A DNA stretch of 64,000 bases from M3007 sp037445225 (lineage in GTDB: Bacteria > Bacteroidota > Bacteroidia > Chitinophagales > Saprospiraceae). Below, in pieces: positions 27,387 through 36,573 of the stretch. Positions within the stretch are counted from its first letter, which is position 1. Each line of letters begins with the position of its first letter. The translations under genes were made by a program, and so were the position numbers. The notes under the pieces are model-generated. The model was not told the DNA's origin, did not search any database, and saw nothing but the letters and a program-made list of their open reading frames with translations. The DNA is taken from assembly GCA_037445225.1 (NCBI GenBank), contig JBBIKW010000004.1, positions 1 through 64,000 of the forward strand, given 5' to 3'.

Positions 27387-29491
27387 GGCTTGCACACACG
27401 CACTCGCCCTAAGGAGCGATACCCGTCCGCCGCCTGCAGCTCCATCGCGTAGCAGCCCGCAGCCAAGCCGTAGGGCGCTAAATCGATAACGCCCAATTGA
27501 TCAATAGACAACACTTGGCGGACTACTTCGCGCCCCCACATGTCAAAGACGCGCAAGATACCTCCTTCTAAGTGAGTATCGGGAGGCAGTTCGACCCACA
27601 GCTGCTCTCCTAAAAGCGGGTTGGGATATATGCGAAAGGGCTCAACGTCGTAGGGTGCCACTTCGACATAAGCCAGGTTGAGCAAGGTCGAGGTGCCGTC
27701 GTAATCCGTCTGCCACAGGCGGTAGTAGTTTGAGCCCAGCAAGGGTGCAGCGTCGAGGTATTCGTACTTGCGGCGCTGAGTGGAGTTGCCCGCGCCTCGG
27801 ATGCGACCGAGCATCTCAAAGTGTAGTGCATCGCCCGAGCGCTCTACCGTGAAAAAGGCATTGTCGCGCTCGGTGGCGGTTTCCCATGTCAGCAGGATGC
27901 CTCCGGACACCGGCACGGCCTTAAAATATAGCAGCTCCACAGGCATGGGCGCGGTACACGTGCCGGCACCGTTGCAGGCACTAGGGGGTGTTAAGCTCAA
28001 ACACGCCGGATGCGTGAGGAGCGTCATCGGTCCCGGACCACAAGGGTTGCTCGGCAGGCTAAGGACGTAGTCGGCGCCGCTTTCTTCATTAGCGTTGAGC
28101 ACCCGGCGTGCCTCTCCCGGGCCGATGGAGCGGTGCATGACCGCAGTATTGTCGATGATGTGCTGGAGCTGATGCCCATGGCCAAACTCGTGAAAAGCAA
28201 CGCTCTGAAAGTCGAAACTGCCGCCGGGCACAGTAGGGCTATCGCAGAAATACCACGAAACGCTCTGCTTCATGTTGATATCTATCTCATTGACCCGCCA
28301 ATGGAAGTTCCCTCCCGAGAAACAGGCGGAATAGTAACTGGTGGCCCTTCCCAAAACTCCGCTAGGGAGCGGCGTACCTACATCGTAGGTGATGATATTG
28401 ATGCCGTCCGACGCAGTGGCATTCACCGAAGTAGTAGACGTAGATAGGCGCCAGTTCACCCCGGAGACGCATCGCCATTCGCGCAGCGCGCGTCCTACCG
28501 CATTGGCGGCGTCTTGAGTGCCGCTGCTACACAGCGTTGTGCTCAAGGTGAATGTCATACCTCCCATACCGTTCGCATTCACCAATTTGGCACCTACCTT
28601 GTTCCCACTGAAGAGGAAATTTGTGTAGCCGAACATTACCATCAAGTCGCTGGAACTTGTTGCCGTATTATTAGAGGCGTCTACCACAGTCACTGGACCG
28701 GTTCCAGCACAAGAGGAGCCACTATTCAGTGTAGACGGGACAATAACCGTTATTTCTGTGTCAGACCAACCCGTAATGTCGCTGGCATCCACGCTAAACG
28801 GAGAACCCGTGTTCGCGTCTAAAAAACGCACCGTCCCAGGGGAAGTACCGAAGCCCGACCCGCTTATCGTCAGCACATCGCCGGTGCCTGCGCTTATCGA
28901 TGTGGGGGAAAACGAGCCAATGCTGGGCGGCATGCGGTTTTGGGCGGCGGGCGGGAGGTGGACATCCGGCAGCCAAACGACTGCCGAGTCTGTGAGTCGT
29001 TCTACCCGCTGGCGAAAAGCGACAATGCCGGAGGTCGCATGAAACGGATGGTCTACGGCATCGGATTGAAAGTCGTACCTAAAAAAGCCGTGGGGACCGC
29101 CGTAATTTTCCCACAATGGGCTTATGGGTAGGTTCCAACGACAGGCGTTTAAACAAAACAGCCCGTAATCCCCTATTGCGTAGTCGACATTTTCGGAGAC
29201 CAGTTCCATCATGTCCCCAACAATACCGCCCGGCGCGACGACCATCATGCGGGCTGTTGCCCGAGCATGCCCTCGATACACTCGAAAAACTTCCACTTCG
29301 TACGCAGTGTATATGTTTCGCCGCCCGGTATCCCAGAAGGATTGCTGCGCCAACACGCGCCCCTCCAACACCACTTCCGCGTGCTCGAATAGTTCTTCAA
29401 AGGGCAACCAATACAGCTGGGCTATTGCTTCGCGATGCAAGAGGAGATTAAAAGGAAGGAAGAAAAGCAACACACGCCACATGGTTTTCAA
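27383..29491 (-). CDS. T9SS-exported metzincin-like metalloprotease with IPT/TIG domain
   Basis: A 702-residue secreted protein. Order: signal peptide (1-24), a beta-rich region (25-185), an IPT/TIG Ig-like domain (about 188-286, ISGSGFGTSPGTVRFLD), a matrixin-like protease domain (about 300-480) and a C-terminal T9SS type A sorting domain (about 620-702, IYPNPLLGE...). The zinc site is HEFGHGHQLQH (His434, Glu435, His438, His444) with a candidate Met-turn at Met452. It fits HExxHxxGxxH except that the Gly is Gln441. A MPVELLYFKA...ERDNAFFTVERS segment, common just before T9SS domains, lies at about 516-551. It should be exported and proteolytic; the target is unknown. Confidence 0.85.
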   Translation of the reverse strand: MKTMWRVLLFFLPFNLLLHREAIAQLYWLPFEELFEHAEVVLEGRVLAQQSFWDTGRRNIYTAYEVEVFRVYRGHARATARMMVVAPGGIVGDMMELVSENVDYAIGDYGLFCLNACRWNLPISPLWENYGGPHGFFRYDFQSDAVDHPFHATSGIVAFRQRVERLTDSAVVWLPDVHLPPAAQNRMPPSIGSFSPTSISAGTGDVLTISGSGFGTSPGTVRFLDANTGSPFSVDASDITGWSDTEITVIVPSTLNSGSSCAGTGPVTVVDASNNTATSSSDLMVMFGYTNFLFSGNKVGAKLVNANGMGGMTFTLSTTLCSSGTQDAANAVGRALREWRCVSGVNWRLSTSTTSVNATASDGINIITYDVGTPLPSGVLGRATSYYSACFSGGNFHWRVNEIDINMKQSVSWYFCDSPTVPGGSFDFQSVAFHEFGHGHQLQHIIDNTAVMHRSIGPGEARRVLNANEESGADYVLSLPSNPCGPGPMTLLTHPACLSLTPPSACNGAGTCTAPMPVELLYFKAVPVSGGILLTWETATERDNAFFTVERSGDALHFEMLGRIRGAGNSTQRRKYEYLDAAPLLGSNYYRLWQTDYDGTSTLLNLAYVEVAPYDVEPFRIYPNPLLGEQLWVELPPDTHLEGGILRVFDMWGREVVRQVLSIDQLGVIDLAPYGLAAGCYAMELQAADGYRSLGRVRVCKP

Positions 29492-29721
29492 TATATTAAG
29501 GGTGAAAGACTATAGCAAGGATGCGATGAAGTGCTTCAAAAGCAAGGGATGCACACGCAGCAGGGTCGTGCAGGGTGCGGCGATTGTTTATTGCAAATAT
29601 ATCTGCTTATATTTCGAAAAAGCACAATTTTTTTCTGTATCTTTTAGAAGCAGATTTGCGCTAACGCATCGCTACGCCTCAGCGCTTTAGAGACATTCGC
29701 CCGAACCTTTTTAGCACCTGC

Positions 29722-29940
29722 TCAGGCGGTGCCGTATAAGTAGGCAAAAACGCCAAACAATACGCTGCCAATGAGAAGCCCGTAAGCTAAGGGGCGATCG
29801 TTGCTGGTAAACCAGATAAAGGCACCGGCTAACAAACCACCTACCACTAAGTAAGGATAGTACACGAAAAACTGTAGGCCTACGAAGGCGCCAAAGACCA
29901 GGATAACTCGGACAAGGGGAGCGAGAATGCGTTTAGACAT
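29722..29940 (-). CDS. Small two- or three-helix membrane protein
   Basis: A 72-residue protein, MSKRILAPLVRVILVFGAFV at the start, nearly all hydrophobic with three short segments (about 9-25, 28-44, 50-70). Short conserved-looking bits are YYPYLVVGGLLAG and NDRPLAYGLLIG. I do not recognise a family. The in-frame start at 29973 would add 11 non-hydrophobic residues; I prefer 29940. It lies 62 bases upstream of the MDR oxidoreductase 3' end on the same strand. Confidence 0.65.
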   Translation of the reverse strand: MSKRILAPLVRVILVFGAFVGLQFFVYYPYLVVGGLLAGAFIWFTSNDRPLAYGLLIGSVLFGVFAYLYGTA

Positions 29941-30001
29941 AGTAGGCAAATTTTTTACAACGGCACAAAACAATACCGGCGCGTCGGCAGGTCATGGCAT
30001 C

Positions 30002-30964
30002 TTACACGGTCAACACAATTTTTCCAAATTGGTCGCCATTAGCTAACCGCTGCAAAGCGGCATTGGCCTCCGAGAGCGGAAAGACACTATCTATGAGGGG
30101 AACGATCCGGTGTTGCTGAACAAACTCGAGCATTTGCTTGAATTCTTCGGGCGAGCCCATGCTCGAACCCAGGATGCTGATTTGTTTCCAAAAGATCGCT
30201 TGAGGGCTGAGGTTGGCAATCTTGCCTCGACTGCCGCCGTAGATGCCGATGCGGGCGCCGATATGACATAGAGAGGGCAGCTCCGAAAAGGTATCGCCGC
30301 CGGCCGAGTCGACGATGACGTCGAAGCCGCCCGCCTTGTCGCGCAGCCGTTTAGCCCAGTCGGCATGCTGGTAGTTGATGCCATCGGTAGCGCCCAGCTG
30401 CACCGCCTTTTGGATTTTCGCGTCGGAGCTCGAGGTGACAAACACCTCCGCCTTAGCTGCTAGGGCCAGCTGACAAGCCAACAGGGCCACGCCGCCGCCA
30501 ATACCGGTAATCAGAACGCGCTCTCCGGCTCGGAGTTGGCAGCGCGAAAAGAGCACGCGGTAGGCCGTCAGCCCTGCTAAAGGCAGCGCAGCGGCCTGTT
30601 CCCAGGTGAGGTGCTCCGGCTTAGGAAAAAGGTTAGCGCGCGGCACGCGTACGTACTCAGCAAAGGTACCGTCTTCCGGCATGCCTAAGACGCGGAACGC
30701 CTTTGCCGGCATGCTGGGATCGGCGCCCCAGTCGAGGGCTGGGTAGATGACCACCGCTTGTCCTTTCCACTCGCCCGCTCCATCGCTGCCCAAAACGGCA
30801 GGCAGTCGAATGCTCGGATAGAGGCCCTGCGTTATCCAATAGTCGCGGCGATTTAGCGCGGCGGCATGCAACCGAACAACGGCATATCCGGGCGCTTCAT
30901 CGGGTATTGGGCGCTCTACCACGGCAAGCGGCAGCCCCATCTGTTGTAGCGCTACGACCTTCAC
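30002..30964 (-). CDS. Zinc-type MDR family NAD(P)-dependent alcohol dehydrogenase/quinone oxidoreductase
   Basis: An MDR-superfamily oxidoreductase of 320 residues beginning VKVVALQQMG from a GTG. It has the N-terminal GroES-like domain (NRRDYWITQGLYPSIRLPAVLGSDGAGE, about 36-63), the LPLAGLTAYR entry to the coenzyme domain, the dinucleotide motif GIGGGVALLA (about 152-161) and GGSRGKIANL. The structural-zinc Cys cluster is absent, as in quinone oxidoreductase-like members. The ATG at 31066 is in frame but lies upstream of a TAnnTTTG element at 31000-31007, so I take the GTG at 30964. Substrate unknown. Confidence 0.82.
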   Translation of the reverse strand: MKVVALQQMGLPLAVVERPIPDEAPGYAVVRLHAAALNRRDYWITQGLYPSIRLPAVLGSDGAGEWKGQAVVIYPALDWGADPSMPAKAFRVLGMPEDGTFAEYVRVPRANLFPKPEHLTWEQAAALPLAGLTAYRVLFSRCQLRAGERVLITGIGGGVALLACQLALAAKAEVFVTSSSDAKIQKAVQLGATDGINYQHADWAKRLRDKAGGFDVIVDSAGGDTFSELPSLCHIGARIGIYGGSRGKIANLSPQAIFWKQISILGSSMGSPEEFKQMLEFVQQHRIVPLIDSVFPLSEANAALQRLANGDQFGKIVLTV

Positions 30965-30999
30965 TTTTGACAAGCAGTAAGATTGATGTTTATCTCGAG

Positions 31000-31007
31000 C
31001 AAAAGTA
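31000..31007 (-). promoter_or_regulatory. TAnnTTTG promoter element of the MDR oxidoreductase gene
   Basis: TACTTTTG on the minus strand, 35 bases upstream of the GTG at 30964. A plus-strand near match (GACCTTTG) overlaps the same short divergent region. Confidence 0.45.
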
Positions 31008-31024
31008 TGACCTTTGCAAAGGAC

Positions 31025-31372
31025 ATGCTTCCCGCAGCGATGAATATGCGTGTACTTCGGCAGCACATGGGTATTTTGGCCTTAGCCAGCTGTTTCCTCT
31101 TTTGCGACATGGCTCGCTTCTGGCTCCATGCTTTGCCCACAACCGTGTTGCTTACGGCAGAAAGGCAGAGCGAGGAAGAAGAGGCGCCTTTGTGCCCTTT
31201 TCAAAACAACCTTTTGGAAGAAGAGGTGAAGCACCATTCAAATTTGCCAAACTACCCTCCTTGGGCCACATCCGACCATACTATCTTCCCTTCATCACAT
31301 CGAGTGGAGGACGAAGATATCTCGTCTATTGCCTATCTCTCTGTACCGGTTCCTCCGCCGGACGGGTGCTAA
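31025..31372 (+). CDS. Small acidic secreted or anchored protein upstream of sulP
   Basis: A 115-residue frame with a hydrophobic segment near the N-terminus (about 8-24, VLRQHMGILALASCFLF, then a second, TTVLL) and a mature part rich in Glu and Pro: SEEEEAPLCPFQNNLLEEEVKHH, NYPPWA, EDEDISS and a Pro-rich tail. Composition is protein-like and it lies 97 bases before sulP on the same strand. I do not recognise a family. The start could be any of three Met codons (30983, 31007, 31025, 31040). Confidence 0.5.
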   Translation: MLPAAMNMRVLRQHMGILALASCFLFCDMARFWLHALPTTVLLTAERQSEEEEAPLCPFQNNLLEEEVKHHSNLPNYPPWATSDHTIFPSSHRVEDEDISSIAYLSVPVPPPDGC

Positions 31373-31469
31373 TGGCTGCCTGAATTGTTGGAAACCCGAT
31401 AAAGATGCGCTATCGCTTTCTTCGATAGTGAGCATGTCGTACCTTACTTATTAACAAAACCTGTTCGAT

Positions 31470-33146
31470 ATGAATAACTCAAAAATAAAAATACACATTG
31501 CTAATTTGAGATATGACCTTCCAGCCGCCATAGTTGTCTTCTTGGTCGCGGTGCCCCTGTGCTTGGGCATCGCCTTGGCCTCTGGAGCGCCCTTGTTTTC
31601 CGGCATGATAGCGGGTATTGTCGGCGGCATTGTCGTCGGCTCGTTGAGCAATTCGCATACCAGCGTGAGCGGTCCGGCGGCGGGCTTAACAGCCATCGTG
31701 TTGGCATCTATCCAGCAATTAGGGAGTTTTGAAGTTTTCCTCCTCACCGTCGTGATAGCCGGTGCGATACAGTTGCTTTTAGGCATCGCCAGAGCGGGCG
31801 GCATCGCTGACTTCTTCCCCACCAGCGTCATTCGGGGCATGCTGACGGGGATCGGCATCATCATTATCCTCAAGTAAATCCCCCATGCAGTAGGCTACGA
31901 CCGGGAGGCCGAAGGCAGCGAGTCGTTTATCGACCCCTCTGGTGCCACGACGTTTTCCCTGCTTGGGGAAGCACTCCTCAAATACATCCACCCCGGGGCC
32001 ACGCTGGTCGCCTTGGTGTCTTTGGCCATCCTCATCCTCGGCGAACGGCCAGCGATAAAGCGGTGGTTAGGCCTCATCCCAGCGGCCTTGGTAGCAGTGG
32101 TCGTAGGAATTTTGCTCAACGCCATATTTCAGGCGATGAACTGGTCCGATGGGATAATTCGACAAGAGCACTTGGTAACCATTCCTGTAACGGATAGCTT
32201 GTCCGAATTCCTCCGCGTCTTTACTCTGCCCGACTTTTCTGCCTGGAACAATCCTCAAGTGTACGTTGCGGCCTTAACACTTTGCGCGGTGGCATCGATT
32301 GAGACGCTCCTTTGCATCGAAGCCATGGACAAGGTGGACCCGTACAAGCGGACGACGGATCCCAATGTGGAGTTGCGTGCCCAAGGGATCGGAAACATGC
32401 TTTCTGGACTTATCGGCGGTTTACCCATGACTTCCGTCATTGTGCGCAGCTCTGCCAACGTCGCTGCCGGGGCGCGGACAAAGATGTCTACCATTTTGCA
32501 CGGCGTATTTTTGCTGGTATGCGTGACTGCAATTCCTCACCTACTCAACCTCATACCGCTGGCTTCTTTGGCTGCTGTCCTCCTCACGGTGGGCTACAAG
32601 CTGGCCAAGCCCTCCATCTTCCGAGAAATGTGGCGTAACGGCAAATACCAATGGTGGCCTTTTATCATTACGGTGGTCTCCATCGTGCTGACCGACCTGT
32701 TAACTGGCGTACTCATTGGCCTAGGTGTAAGCGCACTGGCCATATTGTACGGCAACATGAAAAACGCCTACCTCTTCCATCGGAAGGAGTATCACGAAGG
32801 CGACCTCGTACACATCAAGCTGTCGCAGGAGGTCTCTTTCCTAAACAAAGCCAGCATCAAGCGCACGTTAGAGGAACTGCCGTCGGGCTCATTGGTGCTT
32901 ATCGATGCCTCCGATACGGCCTACATAGACTTCGACGTGTTGGAGATTATCCGCGACTTTGTCGCCGTACAAGCGCCCTCCAGAAACATCCGCGTAGCGC
33001 TGCGCGGCTTTCACGAGCGATACCGCATTGGGGATGCCAACTTCGTGCACTGCGAGACGCTGAGCGAAGGCGATCCCATGCGAGCACTCTTCTTTTCTCC
33101 AGCTTCTAACGATGTGTCGACAACGGAAAAAATACCCACTTCCTGA
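31470..33146 (+). pseudogene. SulP-family anion transporter with STAS domain, interrupted by an in-frame TAA
   Basis: The 559-codon frame encodes a complete SulP protein (sulfate, bicarbonate or similar anions): LPAAIVVFLVAVPLCLGIAL near residue 20, SGPAAGLTAIV, SVIRGMLTGIGIIIILK, ASIETLLCIEAMDKVDP, GGLPMTSVIVRSSAN and a C-terminal STAS domain (about 430-545, with LVLIDASDTAYIDFDVLE). A TAA at 31875-31877 (codon 136) interrupts it between ILK and IPHAVGYD. In the family this position is normally Gln (ILKQIPHxxGYD), so CAA-to-TAA is the likely change. No frame change occurs. Both halves are otherwise intact, so the damage is recent, or a sequencing error. Confidence 0.9.
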
Positions 33147-33173
33147 AGTCTGAAGCCTTCGAAACCTTGCCCG

Positions 33174-33212
33174 GCCTGCTCATAGCCGCAGCTATGGGCA
33201 GGCTGTTTCTCT
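33174..33212 (+). terminator. Rho-independent terminator after sulP
   Basis: A 13-bp stem (GCCTGCTCATAGC with GCTATGGGCAGGC, one wobble) with loop CGCA is followed by TGTTTCTCT. It lies 27 bases after the sulP stop. Confidence 0.7.
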
Positions 33213-33223
33213 TCGACCTCCTG

Positions 33224-34699
33224 CTACCGCGAAGTAGTGCGCTCTGCCTCTTGGAAGAAGTGCTCGGCAATAGACAGTGGGCGGAAGATGTATCGCTTCT
33301 TTACGTGATGCCCTCCGCTTCGGTTTAAGATATCGCGCAGCGAGTTGAGTACTTCTATGATGTAGCGCCCTTTATTGAGCATGACGCATTCGGCTTGTGC
33401 GGCGCGAGCAGCGTCGGTGACCTCAGAGCGGGTAGCTACGCCGCTCTTAGCTTGGGTTTCGAGCACTTGAGTGGCCCAAATGACCGGCGCATGGGCTGCC
33501 TCACACAGCCACAGGATCTCCTCTTGGATCTCGCTTAGTCGCTCGAAGCCGATCTCGACGGCCAAGTCGCCTCGAGCAATCATTACGCCAAAGATAGCGG
33601 CGCGCATGCCTTGAAAGAGCAGTGCCGGCAGGTTCTGCACGGCCTCATAGGTCTCGAGCTTCAGGACGATGGGCAATTGCTCGGCCCCGTGTTGCTGGAG
33701 GAGGCTTTGCAGCTGGGCCACTTCTGCCGGATGCCGCACAAAGGAAAAGCCCAGTAGGTCGGCGTGCTTTGCCGCAAACGGTAGCACCGCGCGGTCGGCC
33801 TCCGTAAGACCTATAGCGGGCAGCTCGGTGTCGGGGAAATTGATGCCCTTCCCTTCGCGGATGCGCGGCTTCGAAGCGGAAGCTCGCATCAAGCGCAACA
33901 GAGCGGCTCCCGCTTCTGCCTTTTCCACCACTGCCTCATATAGGCCGTCGTCGAAGAGGACGCGGTCGCCCGGACGCAACGCACTGAGGATGTCGGGAAA
34001 CGTACAGCCTACTGCCCTAACTTCCGGTGGCACCACGGTGTCAGCCGCCACCAACCAAAAGGCCCCTCCTGCTGCCACCTTTAGCCGACCTTTTTTTCGA
34101 CCCTTGCCCGGAATCGTAGTTCGAATCTTCGGGCCAGCCAAGTCGAGGTATATGCGACAGGCGTGACCGGTAGCGCGCACAGCCTTGCGCACGTTTTGAA
34201 TCATGGCCAACCACACATCGGTATCGTCGTGAGCGGTGTTGATTCGGGCCACATTCATACCGGCCGACAACAAGGCGCGCACTTGCGGATAGTCCTCGGC
34301 CATCTCGGTATCCAAAGTGACCATCAGGTGTGGAATGTGCGGGTCTGCCTTAGGGCCAAAAAGCTGGTGAGCCCGCTGCTGGAGCAGGCGCTTAGCAGTA
34401 AAGAAGTCGCAGAAGACACCTTCCGAAAAGACTTCTCCCAAGTGCTGCAGCACCGCCTCTACTTGGGCTAAGGTGTGGCTTTCACAGCTGGCCAACGACG
34501 ATAGCCCCATGCAGTGGAGCGTCTCTTGCAACTCACGCAGATCGCGGCAGCGCAACACCAAGTAATGCAGCAAATTGCGCGCACTGATGTGCTGCTGAGG
34601 ATGTGCGCTTTCGAGCAGTTTCCTCCTTTCCCTATCTGTGCGAAGCATGTCGGCGCGCAGCGCCAGCAGCGACCCGCGCAAAAATCCAACGGTGCTCAT
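33224..34699 (-). CDS. Pyruvate kinase, unusual form without C-terminal regulatory domain
   Basis: A 491-residue protein with an N-terminal extension of about 120 residues of unknown role, then a pyruvate-kinase barrel: MVTLDTEMAEDYP, GMNVARINTAHDD (family: GMNvaRiNfSHG), IYLDLAGPKIRT, IVLKLETYEAVQNL (the catalytic Lys region), MIARGDLAVE, and IWATQVLETQAKSG. The usual MLSGETA segment reads VMLNKGRYIIEVLNSL, and the allosteric C-terminal domain is missing. It would transfer phosphate between PEP and ADP if active. It follows a small lipoprotein gene by 34 bases and is convergent with sulP. Confidence 0.82.
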   Translation of the reverse strand: MSTVGFLRGSLLALRADMLRTDRERRKLLESAHPQQHISARNLLHYLVLRCRDLRELQETLHCMGLSSLASCESHTLAQVEAVLQHLGEVFSEGVFCDFFTAKRLLQQRAHQLFGPKADPHIPHLMVTLDTEMAEDYPQVRALLSAGMNVARINTAHDDTDVWLAMIQNVRKAVRATGHACRIYLDLAGPKIRTTIPGKGRKKGRLKVAAGGAFWLVAADTVVPPEVRAVGCTFPDILSALRPGDRVLFDDGLYEAVVEKAEAGAALLRLMRASASKPRIREGKGINFPDTELPAIGLTEADRAVLPFAAKHADLLGFSFVRHPAEVAQLQSLLQQHGAEQLPIVLKLETYEAVQNLPALLFQGMRAAIFGVMIARGDLAVEIGFERLSEIQEEILWLCEAAHAPVIWATQVLETQAKSGVATRSEVTDAARAAQAECVMLNKGRYIIEVLNSLRDILNRSGGHHVKKRYIFRPLSIAEHFFQEAERTTSR

Positions 34700-34733
34700 A
34701 GTCCGACAGGGAGCACAGTACGCAGGCGCTGCC

Positions 34734-34850
34734 TTAAAATTTTGGGCAATCGCACGACGGCTTAAACAAGCTGCACGCCGCTACCACCATCATGCCTACC
34801 ATAAGCGCCCAAAAGAACAGTTGCCAGCGGTTTATTCTTTTCCAATTCAT
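34734..34850 (-). CDS. 38-residue lipoprotein
   Basis: MNWKRINRWQLFFWALMVGM leads into MVVAAC, a lipobox with Cys26, and the mature peptide is only CSLFKPSCDCPKF. The pattern of a basic start, hydrophobic core, lipobox and short Cys-Pro-Lys tail is seen in many tiny Bacteroidota lipoproteins of unknown role. It precedes the pyruvate kinase gene by 34 bases on the same strand, so they may be co-transcribed. A TACTTTCG, one base off the TAnnTTTG element, lies just upstream. Confidence 0.65.
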   Translation of the reverse strand: MNWKRINRWQLFFWALMVGMMVVAACSLFKPSCDCPKF

Positions 34851-34908
34851 GACCCCATCTCTTGTTTGTGGCGAAAGTAGCGCGAATTCTCCATTTTAAA
34901 CGGAACCT

Positions 34909-36537
34909 TTAGCGCTGCGTAGGGCGAGCGCCGCCGCGCAACAGCTGTAGGGCCTTCTCTACAGCCGGATCGTCGTCGTTGAGCACGCGGTAGTACCCTT
35001 CATTTTGAAAGAGCCGGCGCGCCAAATGGGCCTTTATCTGGCGCCTCAACTCATGGCGGCAACGCACCCACTGGGCCGGATCTACGGACACGCCCTGCTC
35101 GGCCGCATAGCCGGCTAACTGCTGGAGCATAGAGTCCGAGACGGTGTATTGACGCACGAACGCCGCTGCATTGGCAAAGGGTCCAAGCGATGGATGCGTA
35201 TCTGACCAGCGAGCCACAAACGGCGATACGTGCGGTTGGACATTCGAATAGCAATCGTTCAGATAAGAGGTATCCAATGGGATGAAAACATCCGGAGAGA
35301 CGCCGCCGCTTCCGTAAACGACGCGCCCTGCACCCGTAAAATAGCGCGTGGTATCGGCCGGTACCATGGCGGCGGAGTCCGTCAGCTCGCCGTTGCGAAG
35401 CCGCGAGTCCACCTCTTCTTCGTAGTCGGAAATGCCTTTGTAATTTCGCTGGATGCAGCGGCCGCTGGGCGTATAATAGCGCGCCGTAGTCAGTCGGAGC
35501 GCACCGCCGTTGCTAAGCGGGTATTGCGCCTGCACCAACCCTTTCCCAAAAGTGCGTCGACCGATTACCCAGCCGCGATCGTGGTCTTGAATAGCCCCTG
35601 CTACGATCTCACTGGCGGAGGCCGACCCTTCGTCTACCAACACCGCTATACCGTCAATATCGAAGCGGGCGCGTCCATGGCTCTTGTACTCTTGCCGAGG
35701 CTCTGCTCGTCCCTCCGTATACACCAAAAGTTTACCTTTGGGGAAAAGCTGACTGAGCAAGTCGGTCGCCTCTGTCAGGTACCCTCCAGGATTACCGCGC
35801 AAGTCGAGCACTAAATGGCGCATGCCCTGTTGCGCAACCATGCGCTCAAGCGCCTCCATAAACTCCTGCTGGGTGACGGCGCTAAAGCGATTTATGCGGA
35901 TATAGCCGATTTTGTCGTCGAGCATATAGGCAGCATCCACGCTGTGCACCGGGATGAGGTCGCGCTCAACGGTGAAATACCGCAGTTTTTGCTCTTGGCC
36001 GCGCAGAATGCCGATGCGGACGCTGGTGCCCTTCGTTCCGCGCAAGCGCCGAACGACGTCGGCATCGGTAATGCCAACGCCCGCTACTGCCGAGTCTCCA
36101 ATAGCCACAATTTTGTCGCCGGGCAAAATGCCGGCCCGCTCGGAGGGCCCCCCCGCAATGGCTGAAATCACCCGAATAGTATCGTCTACCACCAAAAACT
36201 CGATGCCAATGCCCTCGAAGCTGCCGTTCATCACTTCCTCCTCTAAGGACAACTCCTCCGGAGACAAATAGGTGGAGTGCGGATCCAACTGCTTTAAAAT
36301 CTGGTGGACAGCGCGCTCTTGAAGGCCCTCCGTGGAAACTGAGTCCACGTAGCGCGCTGCGACATACTCCAACACCTCCTCCAACAGCCCTCTTGAAGGC
36401 GCATAGCGAGATGCCGCCGACGCTACCCATATATGGCCATCGTAGCGCGGCAACTGCTGCCCAATGAACATACCCAAGGCGAGTACGGCCGCCAACAACA
36501 GCGGCAACCGCGTCTGTAAACTCTTAGAGGCGTCCAT
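34909..36537 (-). CDS. S41 family C-terminal processing peptidase (CtpA/Prc type)
   Basis: A 542-residue periplasmic protease: signal anchor (about 9-28), a PDZ domain (about 105-185, EGIGIEFLVVDDTIRV ... GPSERAGILPGDKI) and the S41 catalytic domain (about 200-400). The catalytic pair is Ser307 in GSASASE and Lys332 in TFGKG, 25 residues apart as in CtpA. LRGNPGGYL at 247-255 is the conserved oxyanion region. A long C-terminal part (about 400-542) is typical of Bacteroidota members. An in-frame Met at 36714 exists, but the promoter at 36566-36573 and the signal sequence favour 36537. Confidence 0.93.
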   Translation of the reverse strand: MDASKSLQTRLPLLLAAVLALGMFIGQQLPRYDGHIWVASAASRYAPSRGLLEEVLEYVAARYVDSVSTEGLQERAVHQILKQLDPHSTYLSPEELSLEEEVMNGSFEGIGIEFLVVDDTIRVISAIAGGPSERAGILPGDKIVAIGDSAVAGVGITDADVVRRLRGTKGTSVRIGILRGQEQKLRYFTVERDLIPVHSVDAAYMLDDKIGYIRINRFSAVTQQEFMEALERMVAQQGMRHLVLDLRGNPGGYLTEATDLLSQLFPKGKLLVYTEGRAEPRQEYKSHGRARFDIDGIAVLVDEGSASASEIVAGAIQDHDRGWVIGRRTFGKGLVQAQYPLSNGGALRLTTARYYTPSGRCIQRNYKGISDYEEEVDSRLRNGELTDSAAMVPADTTRYFTGAGRVVYGSGGVSPDVFIPLDTSYLNDCYSNVQPHVSPFVARWSDTHPSLGPFANAAAFVRQYTVSDSMLQQLAGYAAEQGVSVDPAQWVRCRHELRRQIKAHLARRLFQNEGYYRVLNDDDPAVEKALQLLRGGARPTQR

Positions 36538-36565
36538 AAAAAATGCCTTTGATGGTAAACCGCGC

Positions 36566-36573
36566 CAAAAATA
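36566..36573 (-). promoter_or_regulatory. TAnnTTTG promoter element of the S41 peptidase gene
   Basis: TATTTTTG on the minus strand, 28 bases upstream of the ATG at 36537. Confidence 0.5.

Noticed and set aside
31400..31425. Hairpin CTATCG/CGATAG upstream of sulP as a riboswitch or operator
   Set aside because: The 6-bp stem is too short, and no other structure surrounds it.
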